Source: JAJAZB01 sp964244295
GTDB lineage: Bacteria; Bacteroidota; Bacteroidia; Cytophagales; Spirosomataceae
Reading direction: 5' to 3'
Length of the DNA: 64,000 nt
Assembly (NCBI GenBank): GCA_964244295.1
Contig: CAXTIG010000028.1
Location: 26,594-90,593 of the forward strand
Shown here: positions 17,509 through 26,097 of the stretch, in pieces
How the letters are laid out: the number at the start of each line of letters is the position of its first letter
Position numbering within the stretch: position 1 is the first letter of the stretch
Notes under the pieces: model-generated
The model's database searches: none
Told to the model about the DNA's origin: nothing
The model's input: only the letters and a program-made list of their open reading frames with translations
Program-made: the position numbers and the translations under genes

Positions 17509-18648
17509 CTACGGAACAAGTGGCTGAGTACGAACGGCTTGGTTTTGCTCCCGCAGGTACGTGGCCGTGGTCGGATAGGCCAGCGTGGCTTCGTGCTGGG
17601 CCACGAGTTCGAGAATCCGGTAATTAATTTCTTCTTTCACGAGGTTAAACTCCCGCCACTCGGCGGTGCGGACAAAGTAAATCACGAGTACGTCGAGCGA
17701 ACTTTCCCCGAACCCGTCGAACCATACGAACGCATCCCGGTCGCGGGTACGCTCGTGCGTAGACAAAAGCTGTTGAATCCCTTCCACAACCTGCCGCAGC
17801 CGGTCGGCAGGGGTATCGAACGTGAGCCGAATCAGGTACCGCGCGCGTCGATAGTCGCGTTGCGAAAGGTTTTCGAGCGCCTGGGTAATCATCAAGCGGT
17901 TGGGTACGGTGATGAGGCTACCGTCGGGCGTGCGGATGCGGGTGCTGCGAAAACCTACTTTTTCTACCTCGCCTTCAGTCGTGCCGATTTTTACTGTGTC
18001 GCCCACCACGAAGGGGTGATCGAGAAAAATGGCGAAGGAGGCGAAGAGGTTCTCGAGCGTTTCGCGGGCCGCCAGCGCAATGGCCAGGCCCCCAATGCCC
18101 AGACCCGCTACCAACGCGGCCACATCGATCCGGAACACCTGTCCCAACACCACCAGCGTAGTGGTGACGACGACGAACACAATGCCGAGGTCTTTGAAAA
18201 ACGGCACCAACTGGTCGTCCAGTTTCGACTCGGTGCGCTCGGCGCGTTTGGCAAAAATTAAGGCCGAAAACCGCACCAGTCGCACCAGAATCCAGGCCAC
18301 GGTGAGGATGGTCACGACTTCGTAGAGTCGCCCCATCACCAGCCGGAATCCGAAGCGTTCCGATCCGCGCACATTCCAGTGGGTGGGCATCGAAAGCTGG
18401 TCGCAGGCCAGGTAGAGCAACACCAGCACGAACAACACCTCCACCGGGCGGCGCAGCAGTGCCACAAACTGCGTGACGGGAACGTGCTCGGCCCGCTCGC
18501 GAATGAGCCGGAACAGCCCCCGGCTCAACACAATGGAAAACACCCGCCGTAGCAGCAACCCCGCCAGCAAAATACCGACAAACCACAGCACATCGGCTAC
18601 GGCATTGCCGGGCAGGTAGCGGTCGAGAAAGGCTTGGAAGGTCGTCAC
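17509..18648 (-). CDS. MscS-family mechanosensitive ion channel
   Basis: A 379-residue inner-membrane channel that releases solutes on osmotic downshock. Four hydrophobic segments precede the pore helix. The pore and beta-domain signature is clear: VAGLGIGGLAIALAARETL, then FLDHPFVVGDTVKIG and RTPDGSLITVPN. The C-terminal cytoplasmic domain ends after about residue 360. It is somewhat larger than E. coli MscS (286 residues) because of extra N-terminal helices. The gene stands alone, with a local hairpin (18675-18736) between it and mobA. Confidence 0.9.
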   Translation of the reverse strand: MTTFQAFLDRYLPGNAVADVLWFVGILLAGLLLRRVFSIVLSRGLFRLIRERAEHVPVTQFVALLRRPVEVLFVLVLLYLACDQLSMPTHWNVRGSERFGFRLVMGRLYEVVTILTVAWILVRLVRFSALIFAKRAERTESKLDDQLVPFFKDLGIVFVVVTTTLVVLGQVFRIDVAALVAGLGIGGLAIALAARETLENLFASFAIFLDHPFVVGDTVKIGTTEGEVEKVGFRSTRIRTPDGSLITVPNRLMITQALENLSQRDYRRARYLIRLTFDTPADRLRQVVEGIQQLLSTHERTRDRDAFVWFDGFGESSLDVLVIYFVRTAEWREFNLVKEEINYRILELVAQHEATLAYPTTATYLREQNQAVRTQPLVP

Positions 18649-18674
18649 GGTGGGAAGCAGCAGTTAGCAGTAGG

Positions 18675-18736
18675 CAGTGGCAGTACGCAGTAAGACAAGC
18701 AATTCGACTGCCAACTGCTACTGCGTACTGCCACTG
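18675..18736. repeat. Local inverted repeat overlapping the mobA stop
   Basis: Perfect 18-bp arms (18675-18692 and 18719-18736) overlap the last codons of mobA. It probably works as a transcript end for mobA. Confidence 0.75.
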
Positions 18737-19290
18737 TTCGGTGTATTCACGTTTCGAAATTCAGTAAAATCAAGCGGATCGAGCAACTCGGTTTCGGTTT
18801 CCAGCAATACCCTTCGTGGCCCGTTGCCACGCTCGAAGGCGGTTTGCAGAACGGACAGCGCCGCTGGTTCCCAAATCGTCACGAGTGGTTCCGGCCAGCC
18901 GTCGGCTCCCCGGAAGGCCGTGGCAACCCGCGCTGGATTTCGGGCCTCAACCAACAACCGAATGGTGTTTTCGGTTAAAAAAGGCAGGTCGCAGGGTACC
19001 GTTAGCCAAGCGTGGTCGGGGTAGTGGCGAAACGCCGTCAACAACCCACTCAGCGGCCCGGCATCGGGAATTTCGTCCACAATAAACGGAAAATTTGGAT
19101 TGGCGATAGCGGCTTGTTCGGCATTCAGCGACAAAAACACGCGGGCACAAAACGGCTGAAGCCGTTGAAAAACAGCCTCCCGTTCCGGCATTCCGTGGTA
19201 GGCAATTAGCCCCTTGTCGCGACCCATTCGGGTGCTCCGGCCCCCGGCCAGCACGAGGCCGTGGAGCGGGGGGCTGGGCGCTTGGAGCAT
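18718..19290 (-). CDS. mobA: Molybdenum cofactor guanylyltransferase MobA
   Basis: A 190-residue nucleotidyltransferase that joins GMP to molybdopterin. The N-terminal nucleotide-binding loop is LAGGRSTRMGRDKGLI, followed by the DEIPDAGPLSGLL and PCDLPFLTENTI motifs seen in MobA. The start at 19290 puts the loop about 15 residues from the N-terminus, as expected; the frame is open further upstream but that part has no family similarity. It lies 58 bases after moaC on the same strand, and moeA is divergent, so the cluster serves molybdoenzyme maturation. Confidence 0.88.
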   Translation of the reverse strand: MLQAPSPPLHGLVLAGGRSTRMGRDKGLIAYHGMPEREAVFQRLQPFCARVFLSLNAEQAAIANPNFPFIVDEIPDAGPLSGLLTAFRHYPDHAWLTVPCDLPFLTENTIRLLVEARNPARVATAFRGADGWPEPLVTIWEPAALSVLQTAFERGNGPRRVLLETETELLDPLDFTEFRNVNTPNSGSTQ

Positions 19291-19348
19291 GGGGAGTTGA
19301 GAGTGATTGAGCCGGACAAGGTACGGTTCCGGGCGGTTCGTTTCGCAA

Positions 19349-19843
19349 TCAGCAGCCCGCAATCTCACTTTTGAAGTCGCGTTTCCCGCCCGTTTTTTCC
19401 AGCAGCCGCGTTTCCCGGATCACGATGTCGGGCGAAAGGGCTTTGCACATATCGTACACGGTCAGGGCGGCCACGCTGGCCCCGGTCAGGGCCTCCATTT
19501 CCACCCCGGTGCGGGCCGTCAGGGCGCAGGTGCATTCGATGATGACCTCGTTCTCAACCGTCTCCACGGTAAACGTGCAGCTGTCCAGGCCGAGTGGGTG
19601 GCAGAGCGGAATCAGGTCGGCGGTACGCTTCGCGCCCATCGTGCCGGCCAAGATGGCGGTCTGGAAAACGGGGCCTTTTTTCGTGTGCATGTCGCCGTTC
19701 TGGAGCTGCGCCATCACCTCGGCGGGTAGCGTCACTACGCTGCGGGCGCGGGCCACGCGTCGGGTCAGGACTTTTTCCGACACGTCTACCATCGCCGGGT
19801 TGCCTCTGGCATCGAGGTGGCTGAAGCGTTTTTCTTCGTTCAT
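19349..19843 (-). CDS. moaC: Cyclic pyranopterin monophosphate synthase MoaC
   Basis: A 164-residue enzyme that, after MoaA, builds cyclic pyranopterin monophosphate in molybdenum cofactor synthesis. It starts FSHLDARGNPAMVDVSEK and contains GTMGAKRTADLIPLCHPL and MEALTGASVAALTVYDMCKA, which include the substrate-binding His and the catalytic Asp and Lys. Length matches the family. A TATTTTTG element at 19848-19855 ends only four bases before the ATG, which could mean a nearly leaderless mRNA, but no good TTG partner is seen. Confidence 0.95.
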   Translation of the reverse strand: MNEEKRFSHLDARGNPAMVDVSEKVLTRRVARARSVVTLPAEVMAQLQNGDMHTKKGPVFQTAILAGTMGAKRTADLIPLCHPLGLDSCTFTVETVENEVIIECTCALTARTGVEMEALTGASVAALTVYDMCKALSPDIVIRETRLLEKTGGKRDFKSEIAGC

Positions 19844-19913
19844 CGCCCAAAAATAGCGGCTGGTAAGGGCAAACCGACCAACTTTGGGCTTGGTTTTTTA
19901 GAAAGACCAGAGG

Positions 19914-19993
19914 GTAAGGCGGTTGTCACGTTGAGCGGAGTCGAAGCGCGTGGCGTAGCGCTTCGACTCCGCTCAGCGTGACAACCGCCTTAC
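19914..19993. repeat. Interrupted palindromic intergenic repeat, short copy 3
   Basis: Arms 19914-19949 and 19958-19993 pair at 35 of 36 positions around an eight-base loop. It lies between the divergent moaC and moeA genes, so here it cannot be a simple end-of-operon terminator. The outer text TTGTCACGTTGAGCGGAGTC differs from the other copies. Confidence 0.9.
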
Positions 19994-20024
19994 CCCTACC
20001 GAATTCCAAGCGTCATTTCTACTC

Positions 20025-21239
20025 ATGATTTCTACCGAAGAAGCCCTCCGCCGGGTACTCGCCCAACGCCCGGTACGTGGCGACGAATCCGTGCCGCTCG
20101 GCCAGGCAGTGGGCCGAACCCTGGCCGAACCCGTTGTGGCCGACCGCGATTTTCCGCCCTTCGACCGGGTTACGATGGATGGCCTCGCGCTGCGTTTCAC
20201 CGCCGGGCTACCCATGCCCGTGGCGGGCAACGTGGTGTTGGTCGAAGCGACGCAGTACGCGGGCGAATCCCCCCGCTCCTTTGGCCTGCCCACTCACGGC
20301 ATCGAAGTCATGACCGGGGCCGTGTTGCCGACCGGGGCCAACACGGTGGTCCGCTACGAAGACCTCGGCCTGCGCGAGGTGGAAGGGCGGCGCTGGGCCA
20401 CGCTCAACCTGGCCCCGCAGCCCGGTCAGAACATCCACCGCCGGGGCGAAGACCGGCGTGCCGGGGATCTGCTCCTGCCCATTGGGACGCGCCTCAGCCC
20501 GGCGGAAATTGCCGTGGCCGCTTCGGTGGGTTGCGCCACGCTGCGGGTACACGCCTTGCCGAAAGTCGCTGTCATTTCCACGGGCGACGAACTCGTGGAC
20601 GTGACAGCGACTCCCCTACCCCATCAGATTCGGCGTTCCAACGGCACCATGCTCGCGGCGGCACTAGCGCAGCGGGGACTGACCGCGCAGGAATTTCACC
20701 TCGCCGACGACCGCCTCATCCTCACGGCCCGGCTGCGCGAATTGCTCGATCAATTCGACGTGCTGCTGCTGAGCGGTGGCGTTTCGGCGGGGAAAAAAGA
20801 TTTTGTACCCGAGGTGCTAACGGAATTGGGCGTCCAAAATCACCTGCACCAGGTGGCTCAGCGGCCCGGCAAGCCGTTTTGGTTCGGCACCTGTCCCGAC
20901 GGCACGGCCGTCTTTGCACTGCCCGGCAACCCGGTTTCCACGTTTTTGTGTTACCTGAAGTACGTCGTGCCGTTTTTGAAAAATGCTGAATTCAGAATAC
21001 TGAATGCTGAATTGGCAAGTCTTACCGAAACGGTGACCTTCAAGCCCGACCTGACGTACTTCGTGCCTGTCAAGACGCAGTTCGACGAAAGAGGCCAGCG
21101 GCTGGCGCGTCCGCTCAAAGGCTCCGGCTCCGGCGATTTCGCCAACCTGCTCGACTGCGACGGTTTCCTCGAACTCCCCGCCGGACGCGACGAATTTAAG
21201 GCGGGCGAGGCGTTTGGGTATTTGGGGTTTAGAAATTGA
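20025..21239 (+). CDS. moeA: Molybdopterin molybdenumtransferase MoeA
   Basis: A 404-residue enzyme that inserts molybdenum into adenylated molybdopterin. Motifs in order: FDRVTMDGLAL, GAVLPTGANTVVRYED, GQNIHRRGEDRRAGD, VISTGDELVDV, LLSGGVSAGKKDFV and ALPGNPVSTFLCYLKYV. The domain-IV barrel forms the C-terminus. Between PFLK and SLTETVTF there is a short stretch (NAEFRILNAELA) encoded by a repeated, palindromic DNA text at 20982-21013. It looks like an in-frame insertion at a tolerated surface site. It is divergent from moaC-mobA. Confidence 0.92.
   Translation: MISTEEALRRVLAQRPVRGDESVPLGQAVGRTLAEPVVADRDFPPFDRVTMDGLALRFTAGLPMPVAGNVVLVEATQYAGESPRSFGLPTHGIEVMTGAVLPTGANTVVRYEDLGLREVEGRRWATLNLAPQPGQNIHRRGEDRRAGDLLLPIGTRLSPAEIAVAASVGCATLRVHALPKVAVISTGDELVDVTATPLPHQIRRSNGTMLAAALAQRGLTAQEFHLADDRLILTARLRELLDQFDVLLLSGGVSAGKKDFVPEVLTELGVQNHLHQVAQRPGKPFWFGTCPDGTAVFALPGNPVSTFLCYLKYVVPFLKNAEFRILNAELASLTETVTFKPDLTYFVPVKTQFDERGQRLARPLKGSGSGDFANLLDCDGFLELPAGRDEFKAGEAFGYLGFRN
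20982..21013. repeat. In-frame repeat insertion inside moeA
   Basis: The 11-mer AATGCTGAATT occurs at 20982-20992 and 21003-21013 with the inverted text ATTCAG/CTGAAT between. The AT-rich wording resembles the intergenic hairpins of this genome (for example 21240-21304) and contrasts with the G+C-rich gene around it. Confidence 0.65.
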
Positions 21240-21304
21240 GAATTGAACGTTGAGAATTGAAAATTGTAGGTCACTTTCAACTTTCAATTCTCAACGTTCA
21301 ATTC
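21240..21304. repeat. Local inverted repeat between moeA and the epimerase gene
   Basis: Perfect 23-bp arms (21240-21262 and 21282-21304) overlap the moeA stop and end two bases before the next ATG. Hairpins this close to the start could block or couple translation as well as end moeA mRNA. Confidence 0.8.
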
Positions 21305-21306
21305 CT

Positions 21307-22497
21307 ATGCCTCTATCCCTCCCCGCTTACACCCAGGAAGCCCGCCAGGAATTACGCCGGATTCTGACCTACTGGCAGATTTACGCCCCCGATCCGAAGG
21401 GCGGTTTTTACGGACGCGTAGACGCTCAAAACAAGCCTGACCCCAGCGCCAGCAAAGCCATTGTCCTCAACGCCCGGATTCTCTGGACCTTTTCGATGGC
21501 CCACCGCACCTTCCGCGAACCGGTCTACAAAAAACTGGCGCAACGCGCCTACGTCTACCTGCGTGACCATTTTTTCGATCAAAAAAACGGCGGCGTGTAC
21601 TGGTCGGTCAATGCCGACGGCACGCCCGGCGAAGCCAAAAAGCAGTTGTACGGCCACGCCTTCGCGCTCTACGGCCTGAGCGAGTACGTGCGGATGAGCG
21701 GGTCGGGCGAGGCCCTCAACCTGGCCCGGCGGCTGTACCAGACCATCGAACAACGCGCCTTCGACCCCAAACACGGCGGCTACGTCGAGGCCTTCGCGCC
21801 CGACTGGGGGCCGACCAACGAGTACATTCTGAGCAAGGGTGATGCGCGGAAGTCGATGAACACCAGCCTGCATTTGCTCGAAGCCTTCACCAGCCTGCTC
21901 CGGGTCTGGCCCGATGCCACGTTGCGCAACCAAACCCGCCGGATGCTCGAAGAAACCTTCCTGACGCACATCCTCGACCCCGACCAACGGCGGATGCGGC
22001 TGTTTTTCAAAGACGATTGGACGGTGTTGTCGAAAGAAATTTCCTACGGCCACGACGTGGAAGCCTCCTGGCTGCTTTACGAAACCGCCGAGGTGATTGA
22101 CGACAAAGCGTTGATAGGGAAATTAAAGCAAGTGAGCCTGCAAATGGCCAACGCCACCCTCGACGGTCTCAATCCCGACGGTGCCCTCACCTACGAATTT
22201 AACCCGGAAATTGGCCACAAAAACGAGGAACGAAGCTGGTGGGTGCTCGCCGAGCAAATGGTGGGCTACCTCAACGCCTACCAACTCAGCGGCAAGCAGC
22301 ATTTCCTCGAAAAATCGCTGGCCAGTTGGGAATTCGTCAAAAAATACCTGCTCGATCAGCGCGGCGGCGAATGGTACGTCGGTGTCGGCCCCGACCACCA
22401 ACCACCCCCGAAAGCCGACAAAATCACCGGTTGGAAATGCCCCTACCACAACGGGCGGGCCTGCGAGGAGGTCCTACGGCGGCTGGGGAGGGGGTGA
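21307..22497 (+). CDS. Cellobiose 2-epimerase-like AGE-family enzyme
   Basis: A 396-residue (alpha/alpha)6-barrel of the N-acylglucosamine 2-epimerase superfamily. The subgroup signature YGHDVEASWLLYETAEV, with SWWVLAEQMVG and CPYHNGRACEEVL, matches cellobiose 2-epimerases, where histidines in the first and last motifs act as acid and base to invert C2 of the reducing glucose. Other motifs are DPKGGFYGRVD and SMNTSLHLLEAF. There is no signal peptide, so it acts in the cytoplasm, probably on imported beta-linked disaccharides. The start at 21307 is right after the hairpin. N-acylglucosamine epimerase activity is the alternative. Confidence 0.85.
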   Translation: MPLSLPAYTQEARQELRRILTYWQIYAPDPKGGFYGRVDAQNKPDPSASKAIVLNARILWTFSMAHRTFREPVYKKLAQRAYVYLRDHFFDQKNGGVYWSVNADGTPGEAKKQLYGHAFALYGLSEYVRMSGSGEALNLARRLYQTIEQRAFDPKHGGYVEAFAPDWGPTNEYILSKGDARKSMNTSLHLLEAFTSLLRVWPDATLRNQTRRMLEETFLTHILDPDQRRMRLFFKDDWTVLSKEISYGHDVEASWLLYETAEVIDDKALIGKLKQVSLQMANATLDGLNPDGALTYEFNPEIGHKNEERSWWVLAEQMVGYLNAYQLSGKQHFLEKSLASWEFVKKYLLDQRGGEWYVGVGPDHQPPPKADKITGWKCPYHNGRACEEVLRRLGRG

Positions 22498-22521
22498 GGC
22501 CAGCGTACCGTCCTGCGCATT

Positions 22522-22628
22522 GGCTGTCATCCCGACGAAGGAGGGACCTCGTTGGGCTACCGAATCCTCGACAATCGGCAAAGGGTCTGACAGGCCGACG
22601 AGATCCTTCCTTCGTCGGGATGACAGCC
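22522..22628. repeat. Interrupted palindromic intergenic repeat, copy 4
   Basis: Arms 22522-22552 and 22598-22628 pair at 29 of 31 positions, with the ends GGCTGTCATCCCGACGAAGG. It and the terminator at 22637-22673 take up much of the 378-base gap 22498-22875. The rest holds a short G+C-rich dyad near 22708-22738 and the leader of the lipoprotein gene. Confidence 0.9.
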
Positions 22629-22636
22629 GAGGGGAA

Positions 22637-22673
22637 GGGCGATTTTTTAGAAAATTTCCGAAAAAAATCGCCC
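22637..22673 (+). terminator. Terminator-like hairpin after the epimerase gene
   Basis: The stem GGGCGATTTTTT (22637-22648) pairs with 22662-22673 across a 13-base loop. It lies directly after the palindromic repeat. Confidence 0.6.
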
Positions 22674-22875
22674 CTCCCCAAGTCATTTACTTTCAAAAGC
22701 TTACCCCAAACCGGCGACTCACACCCGCCGGTTTTTTTCATTTTATTCCTACCCCACTTTCAACCCTCCGGCCCCAACCGGGGTCATGGCTACGAACGCG
22801 TTTCGCTGACCGACGGGTCGGCGGCTGAATTCAGTGTTTTGTTTTTAGGCTTTTTTCAACCAAATCAACAACGTT

Positions 22876-23589
22876 ATGAAGTTTTTGAAAATGGGAACCG
22901 CCGCCCTGATTGCGATGGTGACACTGGCCGGTTGCAATCCTGATCAGGATACCGAGCCGACGAATTACTACGGCGTGGATTTCAACACCGGCCTTGATGG
23001 CTGGACGGGCGGCTACACCGATTACACCACCGGACTCGACAGCACCACGTTCGAGTTTCAACTGGCGCAGGCGGCCCTGCCCGCCCCACTCGATTCGACG
23101 AAGAAGGGCTACCGGATTTCCGGGCAAAACCGCAGTGACGATTTGTTCATGTACATCAAGCGCAAGGTGAGTGGTCTCAACCCCAACACCAGCTACGACG
23201 CGCTGTTTAGTGTCGATTTTGCCTCGATGTACGCCGACAGCAGCGTGGGCGCGGGTGGCTCTCCGGCCACCTCGGTGTACCTCAAAGCGGGGGCCTCGGC
23301 CACCGAACCGGTGAAGGTGAAAGACGGCGACACCTACGAATTCAGCCTCGACAAGGGCAACCAGTCGCAGGGTGGAAAGGACGCGGTGCTCCTGGGAAAC
23401 CTGGCCAACGGGTCGAGTCAGATGAAGTACAAAACCGTGAACCGTACCTCGACCCTGCCCCTGCGCGTGAAAACCGACGCCAGCGGCAACCTGTGGCTTT
23501 TCGTCGGCACCGACTCGGGTTTTGAAGGGCTGAACGCGCTCTACTACCAGCGGGTGCAGGTGCAGTTGACGCCGGTGGCGGTGAATTGA
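22876..23589 (+). CDS. Lipoprotein of unknown function
   Basis: A 237-residue lipoprotein: MKFLKMGTAALIAMVTLAGC gives a signal peptide with lipidation at Cys20. I do not recognise a named domain. The mature part looks like a beta-sandwich (YYGVDFNTGLDGWTGGYTDY, YRISGQNRSDDLFMYIKRKV, GLNPNTSYDALFSVDFAS) and ends with strands typical of carbohydrate-binding-type folds (LWLFVGTDSGFEGLNALYYQ). It stands alone in its direction. Confidence 0.75.
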   Translation: MKFLKMGTAALIAMVTLAGCNPDQDTEPTNYYGVDFNTGLDGWTGGYTDYTTGLDSTTFEFQLAQAALPAPLDSTKKGYRISGQNRSDDLFMYIKRKVSGLNPNTSYDALFSVDFASMYADSSVGAGGSPATSVYLKAGASATEPVKVKDGDTYEFSLDKGNQSQGGKDAVLLGNLANGSSQMKYKTVNRTSTLPLRVKTDASGNLWLFVGTDSGFEGLNALYYQRVQVQLTPVAVN

Positions 23590-23670
23590 GTGAGGGAGGG
23601 AGGGAGCGATTGAGTGAAAAGGGAATACCCTGCCTTTTTACCACTCAATCGCTCCCTCCCTCACTCAATT
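23584..23670. repeat. Local inverted repeat between convergent genes
   Basis: Arms 23584-23616 and 23642-23670 match except for one extra GGGA unit in the left arm. Its centre contains ACCCTGCCTTTTT, also found in the hairpin at 36638-36725. It overlaps the ends of both flanking convergent genes. Confidence 0.8.
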
Positions 23671-24044
23671 AGTTTGTACGCGTGGGCCACCAACTCATCC
23701 AAACTAACCACCCGCAGGGCGGCTTCGTGGGTGGCTTCGAGTACCACGAGCGGGGCCAGGCCCGCCCGGTGGGCTTCGCGCCAGCGGGTCACGCAGAGGC
23801 ACCAGCGGTCGCCGGGGCGCAGGCCGGAGAAGCGAAATTCGGGGCGGGGGGTGCTCAGGTCGTTGCCGCGTGAACGCGAAAACTTCAGAAATTCGGCGGT
23901 CATTACGGCGCAGACAGTGTGCGAGCCGGTATCGTCGGGGCCGGTATCACAACAGCCGTCCCGGTAAAATCCGGTAAGTGGGGCGGTCGAGCACGGCAGG
24001 AGCGGCTCGCCGAAAACGTTGCGGGAGGGTTCGCGGTCGGGCAT
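23661..24044 (-). CDS. DUF2237 family protein
   Basis: A 127-residue cytoplasmic protein of the widespread DUF2237 family, whose biochemical role is not established. It shows the family hallmarks NVFGEPLLPCSTAPLTGFYR, GCCDTGPDDTGSHTVCAVMT, NDLSTPRPEFRFSGLRPGDRW and LCVTRWREAHRAGLAPLVVL. The several conserved cysteines suggest metal or redox chemistry, but that is inference. It ends in the palindrome shared with the convergent lipoprotein gene. Confidence 0.9.
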   Translation of the reverse strand: MPDREPSRNVFGEPLLPCSTAPLTGFYRDGCCDTGPDDTGSHTVCAVMTAEFLKFSRSRGNDLSTPRPEFRFSGLRPGDRWCLCVTRWREAHRAGLAPLVVLEATHEAALRVVSLDELVAHAYKLIE

Positions 24045-24073
24045 AAAAAAAGCATTTTGTAAAAATAGGACCG

Positions 24074-24877
24074 TTATTTCTGCCCTTCACAAACCCAAGC
24101 TTGGAGGGGGGAAATTAGCGGCTGGTCACCAAACCGATCGGCCAGCGCATACTGCACGGACTCCCGGATTTTGGGAATCAGCGCGGGATCCCGTTCGCGC
24201 AGGGTCATGGCGATCGGGTTGCCTTCCACGAAACCGATGGCCGCGCTCAGGGCCGACTCGCTACGCCCCTCTTTTTTGACGGAACTGGCAGTTGGGTTTT
24301 TAAAACCCGCGTCCTGAAGCAAGCCGCGAAGCATTCCTTCGTCGTGCATCGAAAAAGGAATCGAAAAAAATGGGGGTGGCGCGGGAAAATAGGTAGTGAT
24401 GAGGTCGTTGCTGAGTTGGGCGGCGGGGTTATGTTCAACGCGGTCCCAGGTGTTAAACAAAAATCGCCCACCTGGTCGAAGTACCCGAAAGGCTTCCCGG
24501 CAGGCTTGGGCTTTGTTGGGTACGAACATGAGTCCGAACTGACAAACGACGAGGTCGAACGAAGCATCGGGAAATGGCAACGCCTGGGCGTCGGCCACTT
24601 GCCAGTCGATGGCTTCCCCGGCCAGCGTGCGTTGCCCCACAGCCATCATGCCGGGGTTGATGTCGGTGGCCACCAAACGCGCCGCAGCGGGCAAGACCCG
24701 GCGCAGGTGCCGGGTCACGCGGCCCGTGCCGCAGGCTACTTCCAACGCTGATTCGATGGCTCGCGATTGCACCCGCGCTGCCAGGTCGAGGGCGTAAGGC
24801 TCGAACATTAGCGGCCCGAAGTGGCGCTCGTATTGGTCTGGCACCGAACCGGAAAACGAGGGAAGGACCGGGGGCAT
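24074..24877 (-). CDS. Class I SAM-dependent methyltransferase (UbiE/Methyltransf_11 type)
   Basis: A 267-residue methyltransferase. The SAM-binding motif is ALEVACGTGRVTRHL (motif I), with ATDINPGMMAVG (post I), DAQALPFPDASFDLVVCQFGLMF (motif II) and EAFRVLRPGGRFLFNTWD (motif III). The C-terminal 100 residues are a lid domain with AAIGFVEGNPIAMTL. The start at 24877 is chosen because the frame further upstream lacks family similarity. The small-molecule substrate cannot be predicted. It lies 29 bases after the DUF2237 gene on the same strand. Confidence 0.82.
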   Translation of the reverse strand: MPPVLPSFSGSVPDQYERHFGPLMFEPYALDLAARVQSRAIESALEVACGTGRVTRHLRRVLPAAARLVATDINPGMMAVGQRTLAGEAIDWQVADAQALPFPDASFDLVVCQFGLMFVPNKAQACREAFRVLRPGGRFLFNTWDRVEHNPAAQLSNDLITTYFPAPPPFFSIPFSMHDEGMLRGLLQDAGFKNPTASSVKKEGRSESALSAAIGFVEGNPIAMTLRERDPALIPKIRESVQYALADRFGDQPLISPLQAWVCEGQK

Positions 24878-25065
24878 GGATAGGGGGGTTTTGAAACGCT
24901 GAAACGGATCACCAGCGTTCGTTTCACAAAAATAACCCGTTTTCAACCGAAGATTCCTGGATTTTGGGCAAAACTTACCCGCTCCGGCGAGTAAGCGCAT
25001 GGCTCGAAGACGGGACTTTCCTCAGCTTTTCGCATTTTTGGAGAACCAATCGTTTTCCCCTTCCC

Positions 25066-26097
25066 GTGCAACTCCTCCTCCACTCCTTCGACCTTCCCCT
25101 CCGCCACACCTTCACCATCACCCACGAATCGCGCGACGTGCAGCCCACGCTCATCGTCGAACTTCGCGACGGCGACTTGAGCGGTTACGGCGAAGCCACC
25201 GAAACGCCGTACTACGGCGTGACGATGGCCAAAATGACCCAGCAACTGGAGGTAGTCCGTTCCTGGATCGAATCCTACGACCTCGACGCGCCGGGGGCCT
25301 CGCCCGAGGAATTTTACGCCTTCATCGAACCGCAGTTACGCGACGAGCACCCCTTCGCCCTCTGCGCCCTCGACGTGGCCGCCAACGATCTTTTCGGAAA
25401 AAAACAGGGCAAGCCACTCTACGAACTCTGGGGCCTCGATCCGGCCAAAAACCCCATCACCGACTACACCATCGGCATCGACACGGTGGAGAAAATGGTA
25501 GAGAAAATGCAGGAGGTGCCCTTTCCACTCTACAAAATCAAGCTGGGCACGAAAGACGACATCGCCATTGTAAAAGAACTGCGCAACCACACCGAGGCCG
25601 TTTTTCGGGTGGACGCCAACACCGCCTGGGGCGTGGACGAGACAATTTACAACGCCGTCGAACTCCAGAAACTGGGCGTGGAATTCATCGAACAACCCAT
25701 GCTCGCTACCGATTGGGAGGGGATGAAGCGGGTTTTCACCGAAAGCGTATTGCCCATCATCGCCGACGAAAGCTGTATCGTGGAGGCCGACGTGGCCCGC
25801 TGCCACGGCTTTTTCCACGGCATCAACATCAAACTGATGAAATGCGGGGGCCTCACGCCCGCCCGGCGCATGATTGCCCAGGCCCGCACGCTGGGCCTGA
25901 AGGTGATGGTGGGCTGCATGACCGAATCGAACGTGGGCTGCTCGGCCATTGCCCACCTCCTCCCGATGCTCGACTACGTGGACATGGACGGCATCCTGCT
26001 CGTGGACGACCAGATTTCGACCGGCGTGACGATTGAGTTGGGGAAGGTGATTTACGCGGAGGAAAATGGCACGGGTGCCCGGCTGATTGCCGCATGA
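25066..26097 (+). CDS. Dipeptide epimerase (L-Ala-D/L-Glu epimerase type), enolase superfamily
   Basis: A 343-residue enolase-superfamily enzyme of the YcjG/YkfB group, which converts the L-Ala-D-Glu dipeptide from peptidoglycan into L-Ala-L-Glu for reuse. The N-terminal capping domain contains LPLRHTFTITHESR and GYGEATETPYYGVT. The barrel has YKIKLGTKDD (KxK base), FRVDANTAW, EFIEQPM and IADESCIVEADVA (Asp/Glu/Asp metal ligands), and GINIKLMKCGG (second catalytic Lys). The GTG at 25066 is the likely start because the family begins at this strand; the frame is open to 24964. It overlaps the next gene by four bases (ATGA), so the two are coupled. Confidence 0.88.
   Translation: MQLLLHSFDLPLRHTFTITHESRDVQPTLIVELRDGDLSGYGEATETPYYGVTMAKMTQQLEVVRSWIESYDLDAPGASPEEFYAFIEPQLRDEHPFALCALDVAANDLFGKKQGKPLYELWGLDPAKNPITDYTIGIDTVEKMVEKMQEVPFPLYKIKLGTKDDIAIVKELRNHTEAVFRVDANTAWGVDETIYNAVELQKLGVEFIEQPMLATDWEGMKRVFTESVLPIIADESCIVEADVARCHGFFHGINIKLMKCGGLTPARRMIAQARTLGLKVMVGCMTESNVGCSAIAHLLPMLDYVDMDGILLVDDQISTGVTIELGKVIYAEENGTGARLIAA

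Noticed and set aside
17975..18586. 203-codon minus-strand frame overlapping the MscS gene
   Set aside because: Same strand but a different frame within a conserved channel; Arg/Gly/Ala-rich shadow.
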